From Lantana camara (taxonomy: Eukaryota > Streptophyta > Magnoliopsida > Lamiales > Verbenaceae), in assembly GCA_037501455.1 (NCBI GenBank), contig CM074865.1, positions 16,996,501 through 17,060,500 of the forward strand: a stretch of DNA of 64,000 bases, in the 5' to 3' direction. Both the position numbers and the translations under genes were made by a program. Position 1 is the stretch's first letter. Each line of letters opens with the position of its first letter. Below are positions 41,997-54,567 of the stretch, one piece after another. A model generated the notes under the pieces. The model worked only from the letters and a program-made list of their open reading frames with translations, had not been told where the DNA came from and ran no database searches.

Positions 41997-43564
41997 TCAT
42001 TTTCTCTTTCTTTTGCGTTTCTTGTCTGACTCCACTTTGTCCAGCTTTGTTGGAAGATTTTTCACTTTGAGACCTATGGTGGAACTCCACAAAGCCCTTT
42101 CAACATCTGATGGTGTCAATAAATCATCCGAAGTAGACAACTCCTGAAAATAATATTGGCAAAGGTGCATCATGACTAGTGAGTAGAAAAAATCACAAAT
42201 GATACACAAGCTTCATACAGAGACAGATAATATAACCCCAGCACAGGAATGCACCATATTGTACCCTCGTGTGGGAAAAATGTCGCTGATTTGAAGATCA
42301 TGACATTATATTTTTGTATTTTTTTGGTACACTTAGGAAGAACAAATACATATATAAGAGGATTTGTCCTAGCTGAACTGAATATTGGCCAAATGTTAAA
42401 GAAACAATAGACTAAAATTATGGAGAATCTAAAACCTCAAGATCTTCAAAACATGAAGCAATGTTGGTTTTTCTCCAAAACTAGGCAGATTAATTTCGAG
42501 TTATATTAAATATGCATGACCTATTTCAACAACCATCACTCAGTACTCAGTAGAGATTAGGTATTCAATTGGACTTGAGCCCCAGCTTTCGGAATGGCTT
42601 CCAAAGGAATGCATATAAAATTCATAAACAGATTTTGTGCAAGCCAAACTCATGTAATAACATTGCCAAGAACAAATTATTCAGCTAAAAACCACCAGAA
42701 ATAATTACACAAATCACTTAGAACTAAGCCAAGAAAAGAGAGCAAATTAATGAATCCACTCGTATACGAAGGTAAACTGAAACACACTTCACATTTGAAG
42801 AATCATATTCAGGAACATTAAACAACTATTACTATTGATGGAGAGATCAACCAACCTTTGCCTTGTCTTGCATCTTCTCCACGAACTCCAAATACCGCTT
42901 CAGCGTGTAGTCCTTCGAGTCTCCAACTACAGCCACCATAGCCTAATTTCCAAAATCATTCCAAACAAACGAGGTCAATCATGGCAGCATTTCAAAACAA
43001 ACTTCACAATTCACACTCCAAATCCATTTGCTAGACAAAACTCAACATAATCACGGTACACCCGAAACACAATTCAAAACCAATCAACTCACAATTCGAA
43101 AAAACGAAACCAAAAAACTCCATCAACATCAATTATTGCTCCAGTCATACCTCATCGGACATGAACGGCGCCACATCCGGCGCATAGGCGGCGAGGACGG
43201 CGGAGGCGGTGGCGGGTCCCACACCCTTCAATACCGTCAGCTCCGACACGGCTTTGGAGACATCAGGCAAGCAAGCAAAGGCCTTCCGAGAGGCGTCTCT
43301 CACGACGGCGTCGTCTATGGAGGAAACGAAGGACAACAAGCGCGGCCGCCACTTGCCTCGGGAGAGCTTCCACTGCATCAACCTTGAGAGCTCGTCGGTG
43401 GTGATGTAGGAATTAGGCTCTCGTTCGTGGAGGAGCTTTGGGAGCTCGTTGCGGTAGAAATCGTCGAGGGTAATGAGGTCTGGTTTGGCTAGGGCTTCGA
43501 TTGCGGCGTCATAGGATGACAGAGATTCTCTACAGAGAGCGGCGTCGAAGGATTTGAAGTCCAT
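41997..43564 (-). CDS. Helix-hairpin-helix protein, uncharacterised plant family, three exons
   Basis: Exons 43151-43564, 42856-42942 and 41997-42143 join in phase to about 215 codons; introns of 208 and 712 bp have GT-AG ends (GTATGA...TTAG and GTTGGT...TTTCAG). Start ATG at 43564, MDFKSFDAALCRESLSSYDA. Exon 1 holds a conserved YDAAIEALAKPDLITLDDFY and MQWKLSRGKWRPRLL region and the motif LKGVGPATASAVLAAY, a helix-hairpin-helix of the type seen in base-excision DNA glycosylases, followed by APDVAPFMSDE. Exon 2 encodes KDYTLKRYLEFVEKMQ. Exon 3 contains PSDVERALWSS and a basic KKRKRKRK tail that could be a nuclear signal. The pattern fits a conserved, uncharacterised plant family; DNA binding is inferred and a catalytic role is not shown. 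It appears intact. Its start region faces the Agenet gene 1.3 kb away. Confidence 0.88.
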
Positions 43565-44873
43565 CGGTGGCGGTACGGCGGAGGCGACGGCGGTTGACGG
43601 TGGGGGTTTGCCTGAGGTATGGAATTAGAGCAGGGCTTTGTAACTAGAGAACTAAGAACTAACAGCATTCCAAGTCAATTTCTTTTTTCTTTTTTTTTTT
43701 TTATTATTTTTTTTAACGAACTCCGAAATGTCAAATGTATTCAGACTCGAATCTTTGTCGTGGAGAAAGAATCTCCTTAGGTAATTCATAATTGACGTCA
43801 TTCCTCAAACACCCCGATGTCCATAATACGCATATTTAGGATTAAAACAAAATCGAAATATTTTAAAAATAATATTTATCATATTGTATTATGTTTGGCG
43901 TTTGTTTGTGTCCGTATTCTACATTCTTTAAGTAAAGAATTTTCAAAAATATATATACTATCATATTCATGTTATATCATATTTGTATTTTTTTTGTTCC
44001 AAATATCATATTTGTAATGATATATGGGTAATTCTATATCGAGTTTAATTTGGTCAAATCAATATAACGAGAGAGTAAGTATTTTATGTTTATCATGTAA
44101 TTCGTGAAAAAAAAAGAAGTTTAAGTTAAATAATAAGTATAATATATTAATCGTTTTAATTGATTGGTTTGAGCGAGATGAATTTAAACTAAAATTTTCA
44201 TTAATATATTCATATTCGTTCATCATAACAAACGTAAAATAGAGTCAACTTTCTAAACGTAGAGTCAACTTTCTAAACGGAGTGCAAGATGGAGGGGAAT
44301 GTCACGCAAAAGGGATGCAAATTATCCATTGTTAAGAAATTAATTCCGTTGTCATTTTAAAGAAACTATAAATTTTATGTGACATAAAATTGTAATATCA
44401 CGTAATGTTTACTGTCCATACACAGATCATTATTCATTGGTTATTTTCTACCCAAAATAATAATCGAATAGAAATTAAATTGAAAATAAGAAATATTTTA
44501 TATAATGAATATGTAGAAAAAAAGAGTACGTTTGTATTAAATGAAAATATAAGGGTGCTTTAGTCTTCACCATTTAGAATTTAGTCCCTTAGTTTATTGT
44601 CTTGTTAATTTAGATCCTAACCGTAGTTAATTAGGAATGTTTTAATTTCTAGTATCAATTTATAATGGGAAGAAATCAAAGCTTTATAATAGTATCGACT
44701 AACTTGTGAAAGAAGCAATTAGTTCTCTCCGGACAAGAACTCCCAATTCTACTTATCTACAAATTCTAATCCTTATTGGTAAGGTACAGATATCTTAACG
44801 CTTATAAATAACAGATTTGGTTAACAAAAACATATTAACACAAAGGACGAAAATTTGAAACTTAACTAGAGAT
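43565..44873. other. Divergent intergenic region between the HhH and Agenet genes
   Basis: The segment next to the HhH start (43565-43620) is GC-rich leader. The remainder is AT-rich. It includes a degenerate GTGTC/ATATC segment (about 43860-44000) and a 20-bp direct repeat, GTAGAGTCAACTTTCTAAAC-like, near 44239 and 44259. A TATA box for the Agenet gene lies at 44802. Confidence 0.55.
44802..44811 (+). promoter_or_regulatory. TATA box of the Agenet gene
   Basis: TTATAAATAA, 63 bp upstream of the ATG at 44874, which is the first ATG downstream of the expected transcription start. Confidence 0.6.
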
Positions 44874-45377
44874 ATGCGAACTCATCAATTAACTACCTCT
44901 TCACACTATCTTCGACCCATCCTTTACTCTTCTCCGCCTCTATGTTTGCCGCCGCCGATGAAGTTCCGCCGTGGTGATATGGTGGAAGTTGCCAGTGATC
45001 AAGAAGGTTTCATTGGATCCTACTACGAGGCAACTGTGATTGTGGATTTGGTGGGTCATGAATATATTATCGAGTACCATAATCTGCTTAAGGATGATAT
45101 GTCGGGGCCGTTGAAGGAGGTGGTTGCCGCCGCTCAAGTCCGGCCTAAGCCGCCGCTGATCTTGAGGGGAGGGTTTCGGTTGAACGACGTGGTGGACGCC
45201 TTCGACAATGACGGGTGGTGGGTCGGGAGGATAACGGGCCGGGTTGATGAGGAGGAGTACGTGGTGTTCTTCGATACTACGGGCGATGAGATTACGTATC
45301 ATAAGGATCGGATGAGAGTTCATCAGAACTGGATTCATGGCGATTGGTTTCCGGGTGGTAATATTGTTGGAATTTGA
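44874..45377 (+). CDS. Agenet (Tudor-like) domain protein, single exon
   Basis: 167 codons, uninterrupted. The first ATG after the TATA box is 44874; an alternative start at 44958 (MKFRRGDMVEVASDQEG) removes a low-complexity 28-residue leader and begins right at the domain, so the true start is uncertain. Two Agenet repeats are visible: the first from FRRGDMVEVASDQEGFIGSY through EYHNLLKDD to VRPKPP, the second from FRLNDVVDAFDNDGWWVG through YVVFFDTTGDEI to RVHQNWIHGDW. Agenet domains are plant members of the Tudor/chromo 'royal' family, generally nuclear and linked to chromatin or RNA binding. The protein is short compared with DUF724-type members and has no extra domain, like many small plant Agenet proteins. 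It looks intact. Confidence 0.9.
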   Translation: MRTHQLTTSSHYLRPILYSSPPLCLPPPMKFRRGDMVEVASDQEGFIGSYYEATVIVDLVGHEYIIEYHNLLKDDMSGPLKEVVAAAQVRPKPPLILRGGFRLNDVVDAFDNDGWWVGRITGRVDEEEYVVFFDTTGDEITYHKDRMRVHQNWIHGDWFPGGNIVGI

Positions 45378-45900
45378 TTAGTTATGTGTAGGATAATGAT
45401 AATCTTCTCGAATTTCTATATTGTGTAGGACTTACTGTGATTGAAAGAATTCATTCTTTGTATTAATCAAGCATGATAAATATTCGAGTTTTAGTATGCA
45501 AGATAGATTAACCGACGGTTGTTCAATTTGGATAACATGAAATTTTAAATTTCATGTTAGTTTGTATGTTGTGAATGTGTCTTTCGAGTTATGATTTTGC
45601 CCTACTTAGGCCTAATTGAAAATTTGTTTAACTTATCCGCACTGTCAGATCGAGTCAAGTGGCATAGCCCGAGGCGACCTCAAATTATGTGGCATGAGCC
45701 AAGATGCATGAGAATTCAGAAACATATAATTATTTCAATTTCAAATATCAAAACGAATTTTTCTAAGCATTAATCTTGGTTGATAAAAACTCAAATTATA
45801 CAAAGAAATTAATAAACTATTATTATGTGAATGGAATTAGTCGAAATTAATGGGAATTATAATTTTATTGAGTGTATTCTATATTCAAATTATTATACAA

Positions 45901-45950
<50 letters not shown>

Positions 45951-47523
45951 CTAATTAATTTGTAGAACAGCCAATTAAGTACCTTCGATCCGGACAAACA
46001 ATTCCTAGCTCTACTCAAATTCAAATATTATGGACAAATTATCGGTGAAAGAGGACATAAAATATGTAATTGAAAATGGAGATCTAATATGGTACATATT
46101 CTAAATTTCTAATCCTATATGGTGGAGGAATATATTGATACAGGATTAAATATTAACATTTATCAGGAAAAAAGAAAAAGAAAAGAAAAGTTCACATTGT
46201 TCGAGAGCAATGTGGACTGACAGGGGCACAGGGCGTGTTGATTTGTAATTTAATTAATATTTTTATTTCATTTATAAATATAAATTCAAATAAATATTTT
46301 ATGCATATTTATTCCAATAAAGTATAATAAAAAATTAGAGATTCCGTTTTACGATTATATCTTAGTTTTATGCATATTTTGTATAAATTTATTTAAATTT
46401 TGTTCATTTAAAATAATAAAATGTTTCAATGAAATAAAAATCATAACAAACAGACCAACATCAATCAATATATTAGTAAATTCACATAAATATCCATCAG
46501 ATTATTGAAATAAATATTTCAAATGTTGGTGATTACTAATGCATGTACTTTAAATACAAATAACATTCCAATATAAATATGCATGCTCATTTTTTTTTTC
46601 AAAAAAATATTTGATATCCATAAACTTTAGGAATGAAATTAGTTCTTTATTAAAACGTCAAAATATTATTAAATAGTATTTTTTGCTAAACCAAAAAGAA
46701 AAACAAAGCTAGGTAAATACAAAATTCAATTATTTACATCAAATTCCTCAAGAATTTCAATACTCACATTAACCTCCTTACTTTTGGACTTTTATTACAT
46801 ATACCCTCTAAATTAGACCGTTTATAGTCGTTGATGGTCTGTTTTATATAAGTGTTTTCATGGCTTTGCATCATCCAACACTCCAAAATACATGCTAAGT
46901 TTATATAGCTTCAACCGTACAAGCAACACACCATTAAAATACAGGTAACAAATATTTGTAACAATATTTTAATTTACCTAAGCAATGAGATTATGGACAG
47001 ACTACCCACTGTTTACAGATATATACCAAAATCAGTTTAGTTTAAGTGGCATTAGTGCCAACAAAACACACAAACCATTAACACAACAGTAGCCAAAAGC
47101 ATCACTAACGGACCACCAACTGCTATAAACGGTCTAATTCAAATTTAGCTAAAAATTACAAATGCATCACTAATTATTTTATTATGTTACAAAACGATTT
47201 TTATATTAAGTTCAAATTACATGTTGGTCCCTAAAGACAGTTTGGTCAAATCAAATAAAAAATAAAAAGATCAGGGCTAATTTCGAAAGAAAAGAAAAAT
47301 TAGGGCTGACAGAACCCTAACGGCGTTTAGGGACCTCAAACGGAAACCATACCTCAGGAACTATATAATAATAATAGAATAGGGCCTGCATTATAATTAG
47401 ATCAAATTTGAGGATACTCAGATATAATTCGCCCAATTAAAAATATAAGATTGTTTTAGTTTTCATCATTTACAATTTAGTCCATTAGTTAATTGTCTTG
47501 TTCCATAAGGTGAGTTATAAGTT
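45378..47523. other. AT-rich intergenic DNA
   Basis: No gene. TA microsatellite at 45903-45948. Inverted segments AAATTAGACCGTTTATAGTCG (about 46812) and CTATAAACGGTCTAATTCAAATT (about 47123) suggest a decayed foldback of about 350-450 bp. Near 47215-47420, TTGGTCCCTAAA and ACCCTAACGGCGTTTAGGGAC resemble the interior of the MITE at 32521. Confidence 0.5.
45903..45948. repeat. TA microsatellite
   Basis: About 23 TA units. Confidence 0.95.
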
Positions 47524-50183
47524 ATTTATGTAGCGCCCCAACGGAAGGCCCCACATCCCCCGCACCGGGACCCAACCCGCATATGAAATGGGTAGTCCAT
47601 ACACGAGCCGAATCACGGCGAACGGGGACTCACTCACTCTCTAGGCTAGGCGGGAGCTAGAACCTCGAAACCAAACAAACAAGTTCAAGAATTAAATGCA
47701 AGTGCGGAAGCAGAACATACAATCAATCACGAGGTTTATCGGAAAGACCACTAACATGAGTACCTAATCTCGAAAAATTAAAACATAAATCATAATCTCA
47801 AATCCACGGGTTCCATTATCCTTGGAAGTCTGTCCCAAAACACTATCATATCATCATAACAATTCATATGCAATCTATAACTTAACACCTTACAAAATGC
47901 ACATGAATAGACTCCAACTCGATCAAGAGACTCGACTTCCCGCCTAGCACTGCAAAACCTGCAAAAGCACTGAAAACAAAACCGGGTTCAGTCTATAGGA
48001 GACTGGTGGGTATAAAACAGGGCATAATATAATATTATCGCAGAATTTAAACATTCACGCAAGCAAGCTCTAATCCCGTGCGAGGTTTTTGTGAGATTTC
48101 CCAAGTGGGTGAAAACAAAGAAAACAACGCTCGGGATTACAACCTTCAATTTCATTATTCATAATCATAGTTGTTCATAAGGTCAATACGTGAGCCCTGG
48201 CGGGTGAGCGAATATCTCCAACCTACTCCTCGTGTGTGCATATCAATTTAACCTTTATATTAGCGATCATACACATTCATACATATTCATTCATAATCAT
48301 AATTATTCATATTCATATCATTCATAATCATAAACACTTACACCTTTTTCCTCCGGGTGGTCGACGGGTTAGCAAGACCCGACCACCGGTCCATACATGG
48401 GCCAATGGGGTTTCATGACTCCCCCAAGGGCACTCAGCTCCCATTCCCCGCTAAACCTCCTAGCGAGGGCCGGTATCACCGTAAATGTGATGAGACTAGT
48501 ACAAGGGATCACCGTCGGCCCTTACCTCCCCTGATCGCCACTTGCACTAAGTCCCTGGGCCTGTGTGTTCAATCATGTCCACGCCAAAAATCATAAGGTG
48601 GGAAAACATAAAAGAAGGGCTTTACGTTGGAAATCATTGACTCTTTTGAAAAGACTCGATATATATATATAATTATAATATTTTGGTTCAAAATTTTCAC
48701 ATAAGGGATATATCGGGTCGATTCATATCTAATAGAAGAAAAACCCACCTGTTACACCTTACCGACAGTACCAAAAGAAAGAAAGACTTGAGATGTCCTA
48801 GGAACCCGACATCTCCGCCCTGGAGAAAACTGTACAAAGACAACATAGTGTATACGTGAGACTCAAGACTCCATATGAACCATATACGACGCACGACATG
48901 TTATGCACATGATATGAGATACATACAAGGTATAAATCATTTTAAGAAGCCAAACTACCAAATATTTCATTCAACATGTTCCATACATGAAAGTTTCATA
49001 TTCAAACGTTTCATAATTCATAGCAATTCAAGTCATGAATTTTATATTACAATTAAAACTCAAATATGTCAAGTTTGCAATTATAAATTAAACAAAATAA
49101 AGGCATTCAAATCATTTAAATATATAAAACATAAAGTAGATAACAATCAATTCCATAAATTAAGTCCATAAGTCATAACATAAAATTCCACAATTAAAAG
49201 GTCACATTTCATGAAATAATATCATACCACTTTAGTCTCATAAATTCATATCTTCACATTTTATATTAAATGAAACCAAGAAGTTCATATAACAATCATA
49301 GCATGTACTATTTCACGTTCACAATTAGAAATTAGACAAATAAAAATATTCAAATCATGATCGGTAATTAAATAATGCGAAATAGATAATAATTAAATTC
49401 TAAAATTGAAATAAATTAAACCATACTTAAAATATATATATTAAATCATACATTTAAATAACATTTAATATCATAATATATAAATATATATATAGGTATT
49501 TACACGTATGATCATGCATGCATTAGACAACAACAATTAAAATCTTAATACCCATGCATGCCTTAGACATTATATATTATATACATATATATATATATAT
49601 ACATATATATATACAGCTGCACGTACACACACACACCCCATGCATGCACATATATATTTAACCCATTTGTGTTGGACCTTCCACTTAGCATAGATAGTTG
49701 GTACATCATAAGATTAAACAACCCCTATCTCTAAGATCTCAAAATTATACAAAGGCTTCACGAAAAGAGATCAGAATCCTTGTATTCATGATCATTTACA
49801 AAAATCATTTGGCCATGACATAAATTAGGGGTATCAAAATTCTCATTAGAAACACATCACCTCGATGAATTCGAACTCTAGACAGGCAAATACTTCCAAG
49901 ACGATAATCAGTTGAAATGAACTTCAGAAAATCTGCAACGTCTTTATGATGTTCATATTGTTCAAAATATATTCTTTTATATATTACGTAATACATATAT
50001 ATATACCATGCACCTGTTCGAAAACACGAATCAGAAAGCAGCGGAATTTAAAAATTTTTCCCAACAAAAGGACCTTGGACTCGCAATCGTGTAACCAAAT
50101 TCGTAGAGATAGAAAACTTACTTTTCTTTTATTCTTTCTTGAAGCGTTTCAAGCCACCCAAGAACGCTCTTCTCGCGGCTTGA

Positions 50184-50510
50184 CAACCCGTCCCTCGAAA
50201 GTCTCTTTCTACTTCAGAATCCATTGTCGGGATAGCAATCCACACCATCCTAGATTCAAATCATGTTAGGGATGTTCTTAACAATATAACATAAAGAAAG
50301 AAACATGAAACGAGAAAAGCATGATTGAAACTCCCTTCGAAACCCAGTTTTGCGAAAGTAGAAAACTGCCAGTCACAAAACCCTCGTGAAAAAATTCATC
50401 CTTCAGGATATGGACGAACGGTTTTCGCCATCTTCTTTGGTTCGATTTTTTCATTCGTTTCATGTTGGGTTCAAAATCGTTTCATCATCCTTTCTGATCG
50501 TTTTGCTTGA
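50184..50510. mobile_element. 327-bp insertion within the solo LTR
   Basis: Absent from both LTRs of the intact copia element. It lies between direct copies of GCTTGA (50178-50183 and 50505-50510), so it may be an insertion with a 6-bp TSD. It contains partly inverted segments (TTCGAAACCCAG; CATGTTGGGTTCAAAATCG). No coding sequence recognised. A subfamily-specific segment lost from the other LTRs is the alternative. Confidence 0.6.
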
Positions 50511-51081
50511 TCCCCACTTTTTGGTAAAGCTCGAATCTTCAAAACTTCTAACTTGAAGCTCTCTAGAGATAGTCCACCAACTTGGCTACAATCTAACTAG
50601 TAAGAATGCTAGTTCTCTAGTTAGTGTTTAGGCTTAACCTAGGGTTTCGTTTATCTTGGAGAAAGGATGGTGTTCAACACATGAACCAAAAGAATTCTCG
50701 ATTAGCTCTAAGGGGAGCTCGAGCTCCCCTATATATAGGAGGGAAGTGGCCGAAAATCACTAATCCTTATGGGCTTAGGATTTTGGTCCCTCTCTCCTAT
50801 TACTTGATCATCAAGTAATTTTGACTTTGACCTTGAATTCAAATTCAAATCAACTTTCAAGAGAGCTAAAAATATCCAAACTATTTTTGGATAATTTTAT
50901 ACTTTATTTATTTAAAATAAATAACTTATTTTTATCTAATTAATTAATTCACAATTAATTAACTAGATTATTTTTCTCCAAAATAAGACTTTCTTTTTAA
51001 TTCAAAATTAAACCAAAGTCTATTAAATAATTAATCACATTAATTATTTAACACATAAATAAATATACACATATATTTACA

Positions 51082-51148
51082 CACGTGTGAGACACGTATC
51101 ACAAGGACACGTGTCACTCACGTGAGCCACACGTGTGGTTCACACGTG
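51082..51148 (-). promoter_or_regulatory. G-box cluster in the solo LTR
   Basis: Five CACGTG motifs; a sixth site has become CACGTA. The palindromic flanks are kept even though the LTR as a whole has diverged. Confidence 0.6.
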
Positions 51149-53688
51149 TGGAACCGTCTTGGCCCGATTAACTCGTTTAATCATTTTCAAGCCTCAACTC
51201 ATGTAACCAAGTTGTTGTGTGTGACCCTCTAGGTTCTCAATTCAATTAGCAGTGACCCTAATTAATTAATCAGTCCACAGATTAAACGACCATAGTCTAG
51301 CAACAGGTGTTTAACCCCTAGCTGAATTGGAATGTTCAGATTCGACAGAACCTTTAAGTCATTGATTCATGTGAGATACAATCCTCCTACTTACTATCTC
51401 TCAACCAAGATCTAGGGTAAGGGAATAATTAGAACCCTAATAATCCGGTCTTAAAGCTAAGTGCATTTCATATCCATTTGATCTCAATCCAAGAAACCCT
51501 TTTCTTGATGTCTTGATCTACTGCCTTGGCCAAGGACTCCATATGGTATATGAATGACTTACACAATAAGAGATCACCTTGCAAACGCAAGTGTAGGTCC
51601 TTTCTTGATTCTCATTCACTTTCATGAATCACTTGTGCAGCCCCAACATAAGCCTTGAATCAGTTGTCTAAGGCAACACCCTTTAAAGCTTATACCAAAG
51701 ACTACAGAGTTAACTCATAAAGTGACATGGAACCTCAAGTCTAAGGATCAATTAATCACATCAATGACTCGTGAGATATTTCCTAATCTGGAAGTTTCCA
51801 TTTCCTGAAATAGAAACTTCCTTTCCCATTTAGGAATCTTCTCACACGGGGCACCTCAGTGAACTTACTTATTAAAGTAAGCACCCTCATGTATCACGCA
51901 CGTATCAACTATACACTTTGCACCTCCATGAAACAAGGTGGTCCTTCTTAAGGGCGTGATCCCACAAGCAAGCCTTAGAGGAGTCAGGTCGACACTCCCA
52001 CTGTCTGTAGGACTCATCGGCTTGGAGTATTTTACTAATCATGACTTATGTGATATAGGGCTCGTTTCATGAACCATTTCACCTAAATGGTAGAGTCCTA
52101 AAGTCATCAGGATTAGGGGAGTTCTCATACATGCGCACATAATGGAAACACTCAAAACACGTATTGGCATTTAAAGAAGTGTTTGCCTATGATCAATCGT
52201 ATATTATTCAAAGATTGTCTGTGATACAAGAAAAGTCCCAAAGCAGATTACGTCGAATCGGCTTTCTAGGGCACTATTCCTAACAACACCCACCACACAT
52301 GCTCCACAAAATAAGCACACACAACAATTATATACATGTATACACGAACATGCACACAACAAGAAGAAAGAAACAACGCAGCAGCGGGAAAAGAAAAGAA
52401 ACAACAGCAGCAACTGAATCAAAGAAGCAGCAGCCGGTAGCACTACCCGTCCGGGGAGAAAAAGCAAGCAAAAGCCCCCGGCCGGGCATGGAGAAGGCAG
52501 TAGCTACTGCCTGAAGTGTCCCCACCCGGGGACACAAACAACCCGGGGAGATCACAGCTGCGCGACGAACAACAGCGACTGTTGCTCTATTCTTTTCCTT
52601 CTCATGCAGCAACAGTAGGGGGAACTTTCAAGTAACCAAACAACAACAATCCAACAACCAAAGGTAAGGAAATACATGCAACGACATGCCACAGCAGGCA
52701 CGCAACAACATCTCAAAAGCTTCCAACTCACATTTCAATCATGGTGGTCCACATACACTTCATATAAATCAAATTCCAGTCCAAGAACAAGTAAAGGAAG
52801 CTAGGATGGTCATATATCATGCATTAATTCCCAAAGAATTCGAAAATAAAGCCATGGATTCAAAGAAGGAAATTTAAACCTAACTATTCATTCACATAAT
52901 CATATCTCAATCAATCATGGTTCAAACTCAGAGGTTCTTGGATCAAAATGACTAAAATTGAGTGGAGAAAACAATCATAAACTTACCCCTTGAATTTGGT
53001 TGAGTTTAGAAGAGATTAGAGCTCAAAATCTCTCAAGGTGAATAGTGACGGAAATAGTGATATGATCTCCAAGTTTGCAGCTATTTCCACTCCTTCCCTG
53101 GACTTGGACGAAATGAGATTGGGAGAAACAAGTAGAGGGTTTAACTAGGGTCAATTGAGGCCAAACCTTGGTTAATTTGGTTAAGTATTGAGAGAGTTAT
53201 GATTTAAATAGTTAAGTGTGGTAGTTTTGCGGCCGATTCGTTTTTCGGTTGAATTTCGGAAGTCCAAATGAGTTTAGAAAAATATGAGGCTAATTTCATT
53301 AAACCTGAATCTTCGATACGAGTTCAAGGAAGTTGACAGAACTCGAATCCGAGTTCCTGAGCTCAAGATATCACATACGGAACCAAGGGTACGCTAATTG
53401 CCCGTTAGCCCCCGATTTGGTTCCACAATTCAAATTAAATTCGTTACCACGTCAAACGAGTTCGAAAACATAAACCGAGCATATAAACATGTTCATAACA
53501 CATAAATCTATGACATACTAAATTTTCACGACATTTCGATATCAAATCATATAAGAACGAAGCGCGATTAAAACACTCATGCCCAAAACATATAAAATTC
53601 ATAACGTTTCAAATTTAATGATAAAATTTAAATCTATTTTAAAATTAAATATAAAGGTCAACGATTAAAATATTAAAATTAATTAACA

Positions 53689-54076
53689 ACAGGGAAAATC
53701 TTTGAATAGTACCAAAAAGTTGAAAAAATTCCTTTTAGGTCCCCAGTTTTGAAAAAGTTCCCATTCAATCCCCAATTGAAAAACAAAATTCCTTTTAGGT
53801 CCCCACAAATAGTACACGTTCGTACATTGTCTTTAGAAATTGCGTACAATTTTTAGGGAATTGCGTATAAAAATCCCAGAATCTCGTATATACGAGATTC
53901 CGTGATTTAGATACGCAATTCCCTAAAAAATGTACGCAATTCCTGGAAAATTATACAAACTTGGGGAGTGAAAAGAAATTTTGTTTTTCAATTGGGGAGT
54001 GAACAGGAACTTTTTCAAAATTGGGGAGTGACAAGGAAATTCAGTTTACACTTGGGGATTTTTGAGGAATTGTCCG
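53689..54076. mobile_element. MITE inserted in the left LARD LTR, 388 bp
   Basis: Present only in the left LTR; the right LTR has the uninterrupted site near 61260. It is flanked by TTAACA (53683-53688 and 54077-54082). Ends are weakly inverted (ACAGGGAAAATC and GGAATTGTCCG). The interior is foldback-like, with TTCCTTTTAGGTCCCCA words on the left, GGGGAGTGA words on the right and a central CTCGTATATACGAG palindrome. Superfamily is not clear. Confidence 0.82.
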
Positions 54077-54402
54077 TTAACATAATTACGGAAATACTTA
54101 TTTAACATTAAACCTTAATTAACAATTTAAATACTAAAATAACGAATTCAAATAAAATGAAATAAATTAAAATAATAACCATTTATAACAAAATTAAATA
54201 TAAAACATTAACACTTAATGATTAAATTAAAAATACTAATTTTAATGAAATAAAATATAATAAAATAATATAATAACAATTTATATTAAAATTTAATATT
54301 TAAAACACTCATAAATAATTAATCATCTAATTGAATAATTTAATTGCACAATTTATAAACACATATGGCATATTTGAACGAATGAAAAACCGGGGCGTTA
54401 CA

Positions 54403-54418
54403 ATTTTTCCCCCTTAAA
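54403..54418 (-). other. LARD polypurine tract
   Basis: Minus strand TTTTAAGGGGGAAAAAT directly before the 3' LTR start (TGTAACGCCCC). Confidence 0.8.
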
Positions 54419-54461
54419 AGAATCCGTCCACGGATTCACTGCACGCCTAAAAACAATTAAT

Positions 54462-54567
54462 GAGGGAACCCCGTCCCTCACAAGCAACAAGGAGAGAACC
54501 CCGTCTCTCGAACAACAATGAGAGAACCCCGTCTCTCAAAAGCAGCAAAGAGAGAACCCCGTCTCTC
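54462..54567 (-). repeat. Four hairpin repeats near the LARD polypurine tract
   Basis: GAGAGAACCCCGTCTCTC occurs at 54492-54509, 54520-54537 and 54550-54567, and as a GAGGGA/TCCCTC variant at about 54462-54480. Each is a stem of six base pairs; the variant keeps pairing by matched changes on both sides. Starts are about 28-30 bp apart. Confidence 0.85.

Larger units (their letters stand above)
50015..52285 (-). mobile_element. Solo LTR of the copia family, 2271 bp
   Basis: Begins TGTTCGAAAACACGAATCAG and ends CACTATTCCTAACA, like the LTRs at 7202 and 15357 but with more substitutions. The empty site is visible in the other LARD LTR near 59863. Flanks GCACC (50010-50014) and ACACC (52286-52290) are a TSD with one change. 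It holds a TATA box (50729-50738) with a perfect 20-bp palindrome beside it, and five of the six CACGTG motifs (51082-51148). It is longer than its relatives because of a 327-bp insertion at 50184-50510. No internal domain remains, consistent with LTR-LTR recombination. Confidence 0.93.
47529..54402 (-). repeat. 3' LTR of the LARD (left), interrupted by two insertions
   Basis: It aligns by eye with 57343-61584 along its length, apart from a 2.3-kb solo copia LTR (50015-52285), a 388-bp MITE (53689-54076), a shorter TA run near 48661 and scattered substitutions. Without insertions it is about 4.2 kb. Short open frames in it recur in the other LTR and are not genes. Confidence 0.92.
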
